A stretch of DNA of 64,000 nt. Origin: Nocardia niwae NBRC 108934 = DSM 45340. GTDB taxonomy: Bacteria > Actinomycetota > Actinomycetes > Mycobacteriales > Mycobacteriaceae. Location of the stretch: NCBI RefSeq assembly GCF_001613465.1, contig NZ_BDCK01000020.1, forward strand, positions 248,001 to 312,000, in the 5' to 3' direction. Positions 25,817-33,995 of this stretch are shown here, in pieces. A program made the position numbers and the translations under genes. Under the pieces are notes generated by a model. It saw only the letters and a program-made list of their open reading frames with translations. It had not been told where the DNA came from and did no database searches. Each line of letters begins with the position of its first letter. Within the stretch, counting starts at the first letter, position 1.

Positions 25817-27777
25817 CCGACCAGCAGCACACGACCACATCCGACGAGGTGCGAGCGGCGGCGCCTGCCACGACGACCGCGCACGACACCGCGCGACTCG
25901 GGGTGGTGATCGCCGCGCTGGGCGTGGTGTTCGGCGACATCGGGACCAGCCCGATCTACACGATCCAGACGGTGTTCAACCCCGCCGACCCGCATCCGGT
26001 GCCGGTCAGCACGGACAACGTGTACGGCGTGGTCTCGCTGGTGTTCTGGTCGGTGACCGTCGTCGTCACGGTCACCTACATCCTGCTTGCCTTGCGCGCC
26101 GACAACGACGGCGAGGGCGGCATCATGGCGCTGATCACGCAGCTGCGGCGGTGGGGCTCGCAACACGGGCGGCGGCAGACCGCGGTACTGGCGGCGCTGG
26201 GCATCTTCGGCGCTTCCCTGTTCTTCGGCGACAGCATGATCACTCCGGCGATCTCCGTGCTGTCCGCGGTCGAGGGCATCGAGGTGGTGCAGCCGTCGCT
26301 GGGGGACTTCGTCGTACCGATCACCGCGGTGATCATCGTGACGCTGTTCCTGGTGCAGCGCCGCGGCACCTCGGCCGTGGGCCGGGTGTTCGGGCCGGTG
26401 ATGATCGTCTGGTTCGTGACCATCGGCGCGTGCGGGGTGGCGGGGATCGCCGATCATCCGCAGATCCTGCGAGCCCTGTCGCCGACCTACGCGCTGGGCT
26501 TCCTGCTCGGTCACTTCGGCATCGCGTTCTTCGCCTTGGCGGCGGTCGTCCTCGCGGTGACCGGAGCCGAGGCGCTGTATGCCGACATGGGTCACTTCGG
26601 CCGCCGGTCGATCACCCGCGCCTGGCTGATCCTGGTTTTCCCGGCGTGCATCCTCAGCTATTTCGGCCAGGGCGCGCTGATCCTCGCCGACCCCGGCCAT
26701 GTGAGCAGCCCGTTCTTCCTGCTCATGCCGTCGTGGGGTCGCCTGCCGCTGGTCCTGCTGGCCACGGCGGCCACGGTGATCGCCTCGCAGGCGGTGATCA
26801 CCGGGGCGTACTCGGTGGCGTCCCAAGCCGCCCGGCTCGGCTACTTGCCCCGGCTGCGGATCGCGCACACCTCAGAGTCCACGGTCGGGCAGATCTACGT
26901 GCCGTGGATCAACTGGCTGCTGCTGGTCTCGGTGCTCACCCTGGTGTTCGCCTTCCGCAGTTCGGCGGCGCTGGCCTACGCGTTCGGCATGGCGGTGACC
27001 GGCACCATCACCATCACGACCCTGCTGTTCTTCTACGTCGCCCGCGCCCGGTGGGATGTCCCGCTGTGGCTGCTCGCCCTGGGCGCGGTCCCCTTGGTAG
27101 CGGTGGATCTGCTGTTCGTCGCGGCCAATCTCACCAAGCTCGCGCACGGTGCGTGGCTGCCGCTGCTGATCGGTCTCACCGCGTTCACCGTCATGACCAC
27201 CTGGCAACGCGGACGCGAGATCGTCAGCACCGAACGCGAACGGCGCGAGGGGTCGCTACGCGAGTTCGTCGATCGGTTGCACGCCGGTGACGATCCGTCG
27301 ATACTCCAGGTCCCCGGCACGGCCGTGTTCCTCAACCGCGGCAAGCAAACGGCGCCGCTGGCCATGCGGGCCAACGCCGAGCACAACCACGTGCGCCACG
27401 CGCATGTGGTGATCATGTCGATCGAGACCGAGCCCGTGCCCCGCGTTCCGGCCGGCGAGCGGGTCAGCGTCGACCCCCTCGGCCATACCGAAGACGGGAT
27501 CATCCACGTCTGCGCCCGGTTCGGCTACATGGAGGCCCAAGACGTGCCCGGCGCGCTGGCGTTGCTCGATCCCGCCGACACCGAAGGGCCGTTGCAGCTG
27601 GACCGGGCGTCCTATTTCCTGTCGAAGATCGAGCTGCGCGCCGGATCCGAACCCACGATGGCCGCGTGGCGCAAGCGGCTGTTCATCGCCACCTCCTACA
27701 TCACCGCCGACGCCGCCGAGCAGTTCGGCCTGCCCCGCGAACGCACGGTGATCATGGGCGCGCACATCGAGATATAG
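25813..27777 (+). CDS. kup: Kup-type K+ uptake permease
   Basis: A 654-residue membrane protein. The N-terminal 430 residues hold about 12 helices starting with the diagnostic LGVVFGDIGTSPIYTIQTVF, then ALRADNDGEGGIMAL and FFGDSMITPAISVLSAVEG. The C-terminal cytosolic part follows (RVPGTAVFLNRG-type sequence at FLNRGKQTAP and later SYFLSKIELR...FIATSYITADAAEQFGLPRERTVIMGAHIEI). Kup imports K+ with H+. It overlaps the GlxA-type regulator stop by 4 nt, so expression is probably coupled to that regulator. AGGAGG lies 7 nt before GTG 25813. It is a standard full-length member. Confidence 0.92.
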   Translation: MTDQQHTTTSDEVRAAAPATTTAHDTARLGVVIAALGVVFGDIGTSPIYTIQTVFNPADPHPVPVSTDNVYGVVSLVFWSVTVVVTVTYILLALRADNDGEGGIMALITQLRRWGSQHGRRQTAVLAALGIFGASLFFGDSMITPAISVLSAVEGIEVVQPSLGDFVVPITAVIIVTLFLVQRRGTSAVGRVFGPVMIVWFVTIGACGVAGIADHPQILRALSPTYALGFLLGHFGIAFFALAAVVLAVTGAEALYADMGHFGRRSITRAWLILVFPACILSYFGQGALILADPGHVSSPFFLLMPSWGRLPLVLLATAATVIASQAVITGAYSVASQAARLGYLPRLRIAHTSESTVGQIYVPWINWLLLVSVLTLVFAFRSSAALAYAFGMAVTGTITITTLLFFYVARARWDVPLWLLALGAVPLVAVDLLFVAANLTKLAHGAWLPLLIGLTAFTVMTTWQRGREIVSTERERREGSLREFVDRLHAGDDPSILQVPGTAVFLNRGKQTAPLAMRANAEHNHVRHAHVVIMSIETEPVPRVPAGERVSVDPLGHTEDGIIHVCARFGYMEAQDVPGALALLDPADTEGPLQLDRASYFLSKIELRAGSEPTMAAWRKRLFIATSYITADAAEQFGLPRERTVIMGAHIEI

Positions 27778-27811
27778 CGACCGCCTTGATCCGGTCCGGC
27801 ACGCTCCCCCA

Positions 27812-27937
27812 CCGGCGGGCACACTCGCCCCGATGATCCAGCGGGCCGCCTCCGACGTCCGGAACCCCACCACCTCGGCGATGTCGCCGGGCTCGCCGCG
27901 GCGGCCGAGCGGAATCCCTTGGATGATCTGCTGATCC
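27812..27937 (-). pseudogene. Remnant of a short-chain dehydrogenase C-terminus
   Basis: The minus strand translates to QGIPLGRRGEPGDIAEVVGF, then RTSEAARWIIGASVPAGGG. This is the C-terminal signature of classical SDRs (IPLGR.G.PEDIA..V.FL.S..A..I.G....DGG). It has no start or full fold, and the canonical DGG is AGG. The frame runs on into DNA antisense to kup, so this is a deletion relic rather than a gene. Confidence 0.55.
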
Positions 27938-28222
27938 GACCCCGGCCCCAGCGAAGCTGACCCGCGGATTGCCCGGAATCGACCGGAATCACGCTCGTGA
28001 CCGCGACAGCGACTGCGCTCGCCGAACGTCGGTAAGGGCGACAGCGCAACTCTAATTGTTCCCCCGGTATCGCTTACCCGAGCAAACGTTTACCCCGGTG
28101 TTGCCACACCCCTGTTTCGAGTAGTTCGCTACTCGTGTGCGGCCGATGCGGTGATCCGACGATGGCAAAGCAGGTGCGACGACGACGTCCCACCACAGCG
28201 AACCTCGAACACGGAGTCACCC
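27938..28222. other. Intergenic region upstream of the protease-nuclease gene
   Basis: No supported gene. From about 28040 the sequence is markedly A+T richer (AACTCTAATTGTTC, GAGCAAACGTTTACC), consistent with a promoter for the gene at 28223. Confidence 0.4.
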
Positions 28223-30079
28223 ATGCCTGCGAAAAAGAACTCATCCGCCCGCCGGACGCCCGCCGAGAAAAACGATCTTCGCACCGCACTGCGCAAATTC
28301 ATCCGCAGCAAGGGTGAGAACTTCCTCGAAGACCCCAATATCTCCTCGATCGGCGTCGGATACAAGCAAGTCGACGGGAAGCCGACCGGCGAGATCGCGG
28401 TGCAGTTCACCGTGAACGAGAAGGTGTCCGAACCGGAGGAACTCGAAGCGCTGGGCACGTCGACGATTCCGGAGACCGTCACCGTCGACGGGGTCGAAGT
28501 GCCCACCGATGTGTTGCAACGCAAATTCGAGCCGGCCTTCCGGCTGGTCGCCGAAGCGGTGGCGCCCGAGCGCAAGACGCGCCTGGATCCGGTGGTCCCC
28601 GGAATCAGCGTCGCCCACCCCGCCAGCACAGCCGGAACGATCGGCTGCGTGGTCTACGACCGGGACGACGGGACGCCGTACGTACTGAGCAATTGGCACG
28701 TCCTGCACACCTCGGCGGGCAGGCTCGGCGACGACGTCGTGCAGCCGGGTCCGCGCGACGACAACCGCATCGACCGCAATCGGCTCGGCAAGCTCGTCAG
28801 GTCCCATCTCGGCACGGCGGGCGACTGCGCCGTCGCGGTCATCGAGAACCGGCAATTCAGCGGCGAAGTCAGCGGGCTCGGCGTCGTCCCGGACCGCCTC
28901 GGGGACCCCGAGCTGGGCGACAAGGTGATCAAGAGCGGCCGGACCACCGCGGTCACCCACGGCATCGTGCGGCGCGTCGACGTGGTCGCCAAGATCGACT
29001 ATCGCGGCGTGGGCAGCAAGAGCATCGGCGGCTTCGAGATCGGGCCGGATCCGGGCCATCCACCGTCCGACGGCGAGATCAGCAGCGGCGGGGATTCCGG
29101 GGCGGCGTGGCTGTTCGAACTGCCCGACGGCACGACCAGCACCGTCCTGGCCGGATTGCATTTCGCCGGGGAGACAGGCTCGGACACCGACGAGCACGCG
29201 CTGGCCTGCCTGCCGCAATCGGTGTTCGAGAAGCTCGGCATCACTTTGATCCCGCCCGCCGCCGAGGAGGTCGCGGTCGTCGCCGGATACGACCCGCATT
29301 TCCTCGCCTCACCGATCCCGCTGCCCGAGGTGGACGCCGAGATCCGCCCCGACGTGGCGACCGCACTCGACGGCGCGGACGTCCTGCACTACACGCACTT
29401 CTCCCTCGCGATGCGGCGCTCCCGCCGATTCGCCATCTGGGTGGCCTGGAATATCGACGGAGCCTCGATCAAGAAGCTCTCACGGAAGAAGATCGATTTC
29501 GTCAAGGACCCGCGGCTCGACGCGGACGCCCAGGTCGGCAACGAGCTCTACCGCGACGATCGGCTCGATCGCGGCCACCTCGCGCGCCGCGCGGATCTGC
29601 TCTGGGGCAGCATGCCCGAAGCGGCGAAAGCCAACACGGACTCGTTCTTCTACACCAACATCACCCCGCAGATGGACGACTTCAACCAGAGCATGCGCGG
29701 CGGGCTCTGGGGGCGGCTCGAGGACGCCGTCTTCGCCGACGCCACAGTCGACGACCTCAAGGTCAGCGCGTTCGGCGGCCCGGTCTTCACCGACGACGAC
29801 CGGGAATTCCGGCAGGTCAGGATTCCGCGCGAGTTCTGGAAGGTCATCGCGTTCGAGGACAACGGCGAACTGAAGGCCCGCGGCTTCCTGCTGAGCCAGA
29901 ACCTGGACCAGCTGGAGGCACTCGATCTCGACGAGTTCCGCGTCTTCCAAGTCCCGTTGACCGAGATCGAGCAGCGCGCCCGCTTCCATTTCCCGCAAGC
30001 GCTGCGGGAGGCGGATCTGCAATTGGCGCCGGAAGAAGTCGCGGCCCCGTTGAACTCGGCCGCGGACATCCAGTGGTGA
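28223..30079 (+). CDS. Trypsin-like protease - NUC1 endonuclease fusion
   Basis: A 618-residue cytosolic protein without a signal peptide. Residues 25-110 form a lysine/glutamate-rich domain. Residues about 120-345 form a trypsin-like serine protease (GTIGCVVYDRDDGTPYVLSNWHVLH) with an intact triad: H159, D201 (GDCAVAVIE) and S292 (GGDSGAAWL). Residues about 380-600 form a DNA/RNA non-specific endonuclease (NUC1/endonuclease G fold) with the motif DRGHLARRADLLWGS, catalytic H452, and the metal-binding asparagine region FFYTNITPQMDDFNQ. ATG 28223 has GGAG 7 nt upstream. It is a single gene. A protease that frees or activates a linked nuclease suggests a suicide or defence effector, which is an inference from the fusion only. 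Confidence 0.82.
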   Translation: MPAKKNSSARRTPAEKNDLRTALRKFIRSKGENFLEDPNISSIGVGYKQVDGKPTGEIAVQFTVNEKVSEPEELEALGTSTIPETVTVDGVEVPTDVLQRKFEPAFRLVAEAVAPERKTRLDPVVPGISVAHPASTAGTIGCVVYDRDDGTPYVLSNWHVLHTSAGRLGDDVVQPGPRDDNRIDRNRLGKLVRSHLGTAGDCAVAVIENRQFSGEVSGLGVVPDRLGDPELGDKVIKSGRTTAVTHGIVRRVDVVAKIDYRGVGSKSIGGFEIGPDPGHPPSDGEISSGGDSGAAWLFELPDGTTSTVLAGLHFAGETGSDTDEHALACLPQSVFEKLGITLIPPAAEEVAVVAGYDPHFLASPIPLPEVDAEIRPDVATALDGADVLHYTHFSLAMRRSRRFAIWVAWNIDGASIKKLSRKKIDFVKDPRLDADAQVGNELYRDDRLDRGHLARRADLLWGSMPEAAKANTDSFFYTNITPQMDDFNQSMRGGLWGRLEDAVFADATVDDLKVSAFGGPVFTDDDREFRQVRIPREFWKVIAFEDNGELKARGFLLSQNLDQLEALDLDEFRVFQVPLTEIEQRARFHFPQALREADLQLAPEEVAAPLNSAADIQW

Positions 30080-30105
30080 GTCCGGGCCGGCGCGATAGGT
30101 GACCG

Positions 30106-30564
30106 CTATACCGCGCGCGATTGCGGGGGCGCGGTGAATCCTTCGGCGAATTCGATGAAGTTCTGCACGACGGTTTCACTCTCCCGGCGGACGCTGCGCT
30201 TGAGGAGAAGTCCGGGTAACAGCAGGGAGGAGTGCAGCTCGGTGTGATACCAGACCTGCGATCCCGCGCGGTCCGCGGCCACTTCGAACCACCCGCCACC
30301 ACCGAGACCGACACAGCTGTCCATGACCCGCCACGACACTCGGTCATCGGTCCAGTCGTATTCCAGGACTTGCAGGTCGGACCGGCCGAGCAGCGTCTCG
30401 GCGGTCACGTAAACCCGTTGCGGCCGCCCGGATTCGTCTCGGGTGGCCACGCGCGCATCCGAATACGTCGACCATTCGGGGAGCATTTCGATCGCGGCGA
30501 TCGCATCGAAGACCTGACCGGGTTCGACGGCGACGGTGAAATGGATATCGGTTTTTACGCGCAT
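30106..30564 (-). CDS. SRPBCC-family (polyketide cyclase/START-like) protein
   Basis: A 152-residue helix-grip protein. It begins MRVKTDIHFTVAVEPGQVFDAIAAIEMLPEWSTYSDARV, a typical SRPBCC start with the first helix and the W-x-x-y motif, and continues with beta strands (VTAETLLGRSDLQVLEYDWT; VSWRVMDSCVGLGGGGWFEV) and a long C-terminal helix. Mycobacterial MSMEG/Rv0857-like SRPBCC proteins have the same outline. It binds a hydrophobic ligand by family analogy. GGAGGAG lies 2 nt before ATG 30564. It converges with the protease-nuclease gene, leaving a 26-nt gap. Confidence 0.75.
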   Translation of the reverse strand: MRVKTDIHFTVAVEPGQVFDAIAAIEMLPEWSTYSDARVATRDESGRPQRVYVTAETLLGRSDLQVLEYDWTDDRVSWRVMDSCVGLGGGGWFEVAADRAGSQVWYHTELHSSLLLPGLLLKRSVRRESETVVQNFIEFAEGFTAPPQSRAV

Positions 30565-30776
30565 AACTCCTCCACCCCCGGTTCCAACCCGGCCGATTCT
30601 GCCCGGGCCGCTTCGCATCCGTCAACATGTTCCTGGTTCGCAATCACCGGCTACATGCGTATACCGATGTCACGCCCACACGCGTGCCGAAGTCAGGTAG
30701 TCGGCTACGCGTGAGCTATTTCGTCGCCGTGGCAGTGTTCCCAGTGAGCACGAGAAGTCGGATTGGGAGAGTTCCG

Positions 30777-31229
30777 ATGCGGTCATCGACCAGCGAAATA
30801 CCAGACCCCACAAGAGCGCTTCGCCTGACTTTGCGTTTTTCGGCGCTCGCGCTACCACTGCTGGTTCTCGCGGCCTGCGAGAGCGGCGGCACCGAGGCGC
30901 CACCGAGTCCGCCCGTACCGCCGACGGCGACATCCCCGTCTACCACGACGCCCGCCCGCACTTCCGGGCCGGCCGTCCCTACGGTTTCGCCTACCGGGGC
31001 GTCCGCTCCACCTTCCCGGGCGCCCGCTTCCGGCGCGAATGTGTTCCCTACCCCGGAGGACTTCCCGACCGGTCCCGCCGGTCCCCGTCCGACCGATCCG
31101 TCGGTGAACCCGAACCGACCGACAGTTCCGCAGGAGCCGACACAACTACCATCCCCCGGCCCCATGCCACAGCAATCCGATCCGCAGACCGTCCCGGAGC
31201 CCTCCGGCGGCACACCCGCGAGTCCGTGA
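30777..31229 (+). CDS. Pro/Thr/Ser-rich lipoprotein
   Basis: A 150-residue lipoprotein. Residues 1-40 are a type II signal peptide (LTLRFSALALPLLVLAAC) with lipobox LAAC. The mature part has no globular sequence and is almost entirely Pro, Thr, Ser and Gly (TPARTSGPAVPTVSPTGAS, PTQLPSPGPMPQQ), like extended cell-wall-spanning linkers. ATG 30777 has GGGAGAG 5 nt upstream. It ends 1 nt before the next start, so it forms an operon with the membrane protein at 31231. It may be O-mannosylated, given the Pro/Thr-rich sequence, which is an inference. Confidence 0.72.
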   Translation: MRSSTSEIPDPTRALRLTLRFSALALPLLVLAACESGGTEAPPSPPVPPTATSPSTTTPARTSGPAVPTVSPTGASAPPSRAPASGANVFPTPEDFPTGPAGPRPTDPSVNPNRPTVPQEPTQLPSPGPMPQQSDPQTVPEPSGGTPASP

Positions 31230-31230
31230 C

Positions 31231-32199
31231 ATGACCGCCCGATCGGCTCAGACCACACCCGCGATGATCCACAGCTGGTTCGGCGTCATCGGGGCGATCG
31301 TCGCGCCGACCACGATCATCACCGCGTTGTGCTACTACTTCGGCTACGTCTACACCCGCAAGCGACTGGCCTATTTCGGCGTCGACTGTGACGCCCTCGG
31401 ATTCACCTCCAGCGACTATGTGGTGGGAAGTGTCAGCGTGCTGTACGCCCCACTGTTGCTGCTTCTGGTCGGGTGGTTTGTGACGGCGTGGATAGGGGTC
31501 TACGCACGCCGCTTCATCAAGACCGGCCGACGACCGGTGCTCGTGCGCAACATCGGCCGGGCCGGGCTCGCGCTCGGAGCTGTGCTCATCGCCATCGGAG
31601 TCGTCGCGGCGGTGTCGCCCCGGCGCATACCCCATTTCTCCCTGATCGCCTGGGCCTTCTCCCCTGGCGCGCTCGCTGTGGGCGGTTTGCTCGTGGTCGG
31701 CGGCTATTGGGTCCTGTCCGCCTCGACGACCGAGCCGGACACCCGGGGAACGACCACACGGGTGAGCCAGCTCCTCGCGATCGCCGTCAGCCTGCTGGCG
31801 CTGTTCGGCCTGATGAATTCCTTCGCGTCCCGCCTCGGCGAGGACGCCGCGCAACTCGACGCGCACAATCTCTGGGCGAAGGAATCGGTGGTCTCGGTCG
31901 TGACCGACGAGCGTCTCGACGTGCCGAGGAATCTGGTCGCCGAGACCTTGGTCGTGACCCAGCAGGGCAAGCCGCCCGCATTCCGCTATCAATGTTTCCG
32001 ATCGATTGTGGTGCGCGGCGACCTGTGGGTTCTCGTGCCCGCGAAATGGTCTGCGGAAAACGGCTTCGCCGTGATCGTTCCCGCCGACTCCTCCGTGGTC
32101 AGCGTCTCCCGATCGAAGCGGGTACGGGAATACGCCGAGAGCCATCCCGATTCCCAGAACGAACCGTGGGAGTGCCCGGAGCGCGCGGCCAACCGCTGA
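31231..32199 (+). CDS. Polytopic membrane protein of unknown function
   Basis: A 322-residue protein with about five transmembrane segments: residues 16-36 (FGVIGAIVAPTTIITALCYYFG), 65-90 (GSVSVLYAPLLLLLVGWFVTAWIG), 108-127 (AGLALGAVLIAIGVVAA), 140-158 and 178-198 (LLAIAVSLLALFGLMNSFA). The C-terminal 120 residues are soluble and probably extracytoplasmic. A RKRLAYFGVDCDALGFTSSDY segment after the first helix is its most distinctive stretch. It is translated right after the lipoprotein gene (1-nt gap), so the two probably act together at the envelope. I do not recognise the family. Confidence 0.65.
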   Translation: MTARSAQTTPAMIHSWFGVIGAIVAPTTIITALCYYFGYVYTRKRLAYFGVDCDALGFTSSDYVVGSVSVLYAPLLLLLVGWFVTAWIGVYARRFIKTGRRPVLVRNIGRAGLALGAVLIAIGVVAAVSPRRIPHFSLIAWAFSPGALAVGGLLVVGGYWVLSASTTEPDTRGTTTRVSQLLAIAVSLLALFGLMNSFASRLGEDAAQLDAHNLWAKESVVSVVTDERLDVPRNLVAETLVVTQQGKPPAFRYQCFRSIVVRGDLWVLVPAKWSAENGFAVIVPADSSVVSVSRSKRVREYAESHPDSQNEPWECPERAANR

Positions 32200-32276
32200 A
32201 CGCCCCGCCCGGAGAAGACCGGCTCTCGCGGGCCCACGCCGGTCCGACGGTGAAGCCGTTCGACGCCGGCCGACAG

Positions 32277-33503
32277 CTACCCGGCCGTTTCCGTCCAGCC
32301 GACCGGCAATTCGTGGACGCCGTAGATATTCATGTCGGTCCTGAGCCGCACCTCGCCGGCGGGGATGGCGAGCTCGAGGGTCGGGAAACGGCGCAGCAGT
32401 CCGGCGAAACCGGCGCGCATCTCGATGCGGGCCAGCTGCTGGCCCAGGCACTGGTGCACGCCGTGGCCGAAGGACAGGTGGCCGCGGGCCTTGCGGTGGA
32501 TGTCCAGTGTGTCGGGGTTGTCGAAGCGCTGGGGGTCGTGGTTGGCCGCCAGCAACGAGACCACGACGGTCGATCCCTTGCCGATCGTCTCGCCACCGAG
32601 TTCGATGTCGTCGGTGGCGTAGCGATAGAAGATGTCGGCAACGGACAGATAGCGCATGAGTTCCTCGACGGCGTCGGGAACCAGACCCGGGTCGGCGCGC
32701 AATTCGGCCAGCTGCTGGGGATGCTCCAAGAGCGCGAAGGTGCCCAGTGCGAGCATGTTGGCGGTGGTCTCGTGGCCGGCGAGCAGCAGCAGGAAGGCGA
32801 TGCCGGTCAGCTCCTCGATGGTGAGGTCGTCGTGCCGGGCCAGGTCGGACAGGATGTCGTCACCGGGTTCGGCGCGCTTGGCCGAGACCAGTTGGGCCAG
32901 GTAGGTGGTCATCGCGCCGTACGCGGCCATCTTCTCGTCGAGCGTCTGGTCCTTGACCAAGAACTTGGCGGAGTTGACCTGGAAGGTCTCCCGGTCCGCG
33001 TAGGGGACGCCGAGCAGCTCACAGATCACCAGCGAGGGCACCGGAAGCGCGAACTCCTTGACCAGATCGACCGGCGGGGCCAGGCGCGCCATGGCGTCCA
33101 GTTGCCGCTCGGTGATCTCGATGATGTGCTCTTCGAGTTGCTTCATCCGCCTGACGGTGAAGGCGCCGATCAGCTTGCGCCGCAGCCGGGTGTGATCGGG
33201 CGGGTCCATGGCGATGAACAAACCCGGCACCTGCGGAGACGGTTCGGTGGCGACGGGCATGCCGGGAGTCTCGTACGGCACGTGGACGATGCCGATGTCC
33301 TGGCGGGAGCTGAACCGGGTGTCGGCCATGAGGCTGCGGACCGCCTCGTAGCCGGTGACGAGCCAGCCCTCGTGACCGTCGGGGAAGACCAGGGGACTGA
33401 CCGGGCGAGCGTCGCGCAGCCGGGTGATCTCGCGAGGCGGATCGAAGGGACCCGCGTCGCGCTCCAAGGGGAGGCCGTGCGGAATCGGAACTGTCTGACT
33501 CAT
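32277..33503 (-). CDS. Cytochrome P450 with adjacent ferredoxin
   Basis: A 408-residue soluble bacterial P450 of the general CYP105/107 type: MDPPDHTRLRRKLIGAFTVRRM, the I-helix motif LLLLAGHETTANML, K-helix ExxR in AVEELMRYLSV, and the heme motif FGHGVHQCLGQQLAR with C352. ATG 33503 is supported by overlap with the ferredoxin gene (33500). The ferredoxin supplies electrons. Upstream SARP-type repeats suggest control by the neighbouring AfsR-like regulator, so a role in a secondary metabolite or drug-like compound modification is likely. The substrate is unknown. Confidence 0.88.
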   Translation of the reverse strand: MSQTVPIPHGLPLERDAGPFDPPREITRLRDARPVSPLVFPDGHEGWLVTGYEAVRSLMADTRFSSRQDIGIVHVPYETPGMPVATEPSPQVPGLFIAMDPPDHTRLRRKLIGAFTVRRMKQLEEHIIEITERQLDAMARLAPPVDLVKEFALPVPSLVICELLGVPYADRETFQVNSAKFLVKDQTLDEKMAAYGAMTTYLAQLVSAKRAEPGDDILSDLARHDDLTIEELTGIAFLLLLAGHETTANMLALGTFALLEHPQQLAELRADPGLVPDAVEELMRYLSVADIFYRYATDDIELGGETIGKGSTVVVSLLAANHDPQRFDNPDTLDIHRKARGHLSFGHGVHQCLGQQLARIEMRAGFAGLLRRFPTLELAIPAGEVRLRTDMNIYGVHELPVGWTETAG

Positions 33504-33718
33504 CGGTTTTCCTCTCGTATGGATTGCCGCGCGATGGTGATCGCGCCGGACGGGCACACCTGAGCGGCCTCGCGGACGGCCGGCTCCAGATCGGGCCCGG
33601 GTGCGGGGTCCAGCGCCACCACGCGGCCGTCCGCGGTGTCCTGGTCGAATACGCCGGGTGCGGTCAGTACGCACATGCCTGCGCCGATGCAGCGCTCCCG
33701 GTCCAGCTCGAGTTCCAC
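33500..33718 (-). CDS. Ferredoxin, 3Fe-4S type
   Basis: A 72-residue small ferredoxin: RCIGAGMCVLTAPGVFDQD holds the first cysteines (C-x5-C, with Gly in the middle as in 3Fe-4S P450 ferredoxins) and CPSGAI holds the last. These are the usual partners of streptomycete P450s of the CYP105 group. GTG 33718 follows the vestigial leader ORF stop by 3 nt, and the gene overlaps the P450 by 4 nt. The operon order is leader-ferredoxin-P450. Confidence 0.88.
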   Translation of the reverse strand: MELELDRERCIGAGMCVLTAPGVFDQDTADGRVVALDPAPGPDLEPAVREAAQVCPSGAITIARQSIREENR

Positions 33719-33721
33719 GGG

Positions 33722-33856
33722 TCACCCCTGCGCTCGGGCGATCGGGAGGGGAGGCGCACCACCGTCGAGCGCGGCGGTGCGCAGCGCGACAGCGGCGAGG
33801 GTCGTTCTGTCCCCGTGGGCCTTTCGCTGTCCGGATGCGATTGCTGAACTATTCAC
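33722..33856 (-). pseudogene. Vestigial 5' end of a DrrA-type ABC gene (possible leader ORF)
   Basis: A 44-codon frame starting GTG 33856 and ending 3 nt before the ferredoxin start. Its first residues VNSSAIASGQRKAHGDRTTL align with the start of the ABC ATPase at 38655-39599 (VNNTAIAASGLRKAYKDKTI), then diverge. The upstream 69 nt are 64/69 identical to the region before that ABC gene. It is best read as a truncated duplicate of the ABC gene's 5' end now serving as a leader. Whether it is translated is unknown. Confidence 0.6.
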
Positions 33857-33920
33857 ACGAAGACTGTCGCCGGCCCGGCTGATATCGGCCTGACACCGCC
33901 CTGACACGTCCGCTGACACG
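33852..33920. repeat. 69-nt duplicated promoter block, copy A (SARP-box-like repeats)
   Basis: Read on the minus strand it contains GTGTCAG-N5-GTGTCAG-N4-GTGTCAG-N4-ATATCAG (plus-strand 33879-33919). These heptamers lie 11-12 bp apart, the helical-turn spacing of SARP regulator sites. It differs from copy B (39595-39663) at five positions. Confidence 0.75.
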
Positions 33921-33995
33921 ACGTTCATCGCAGTGGTCGCCATCCGGGGGACGGGTGGCACCGCCGACCGCCGATCGTCACGGCAGAATGGTCCG

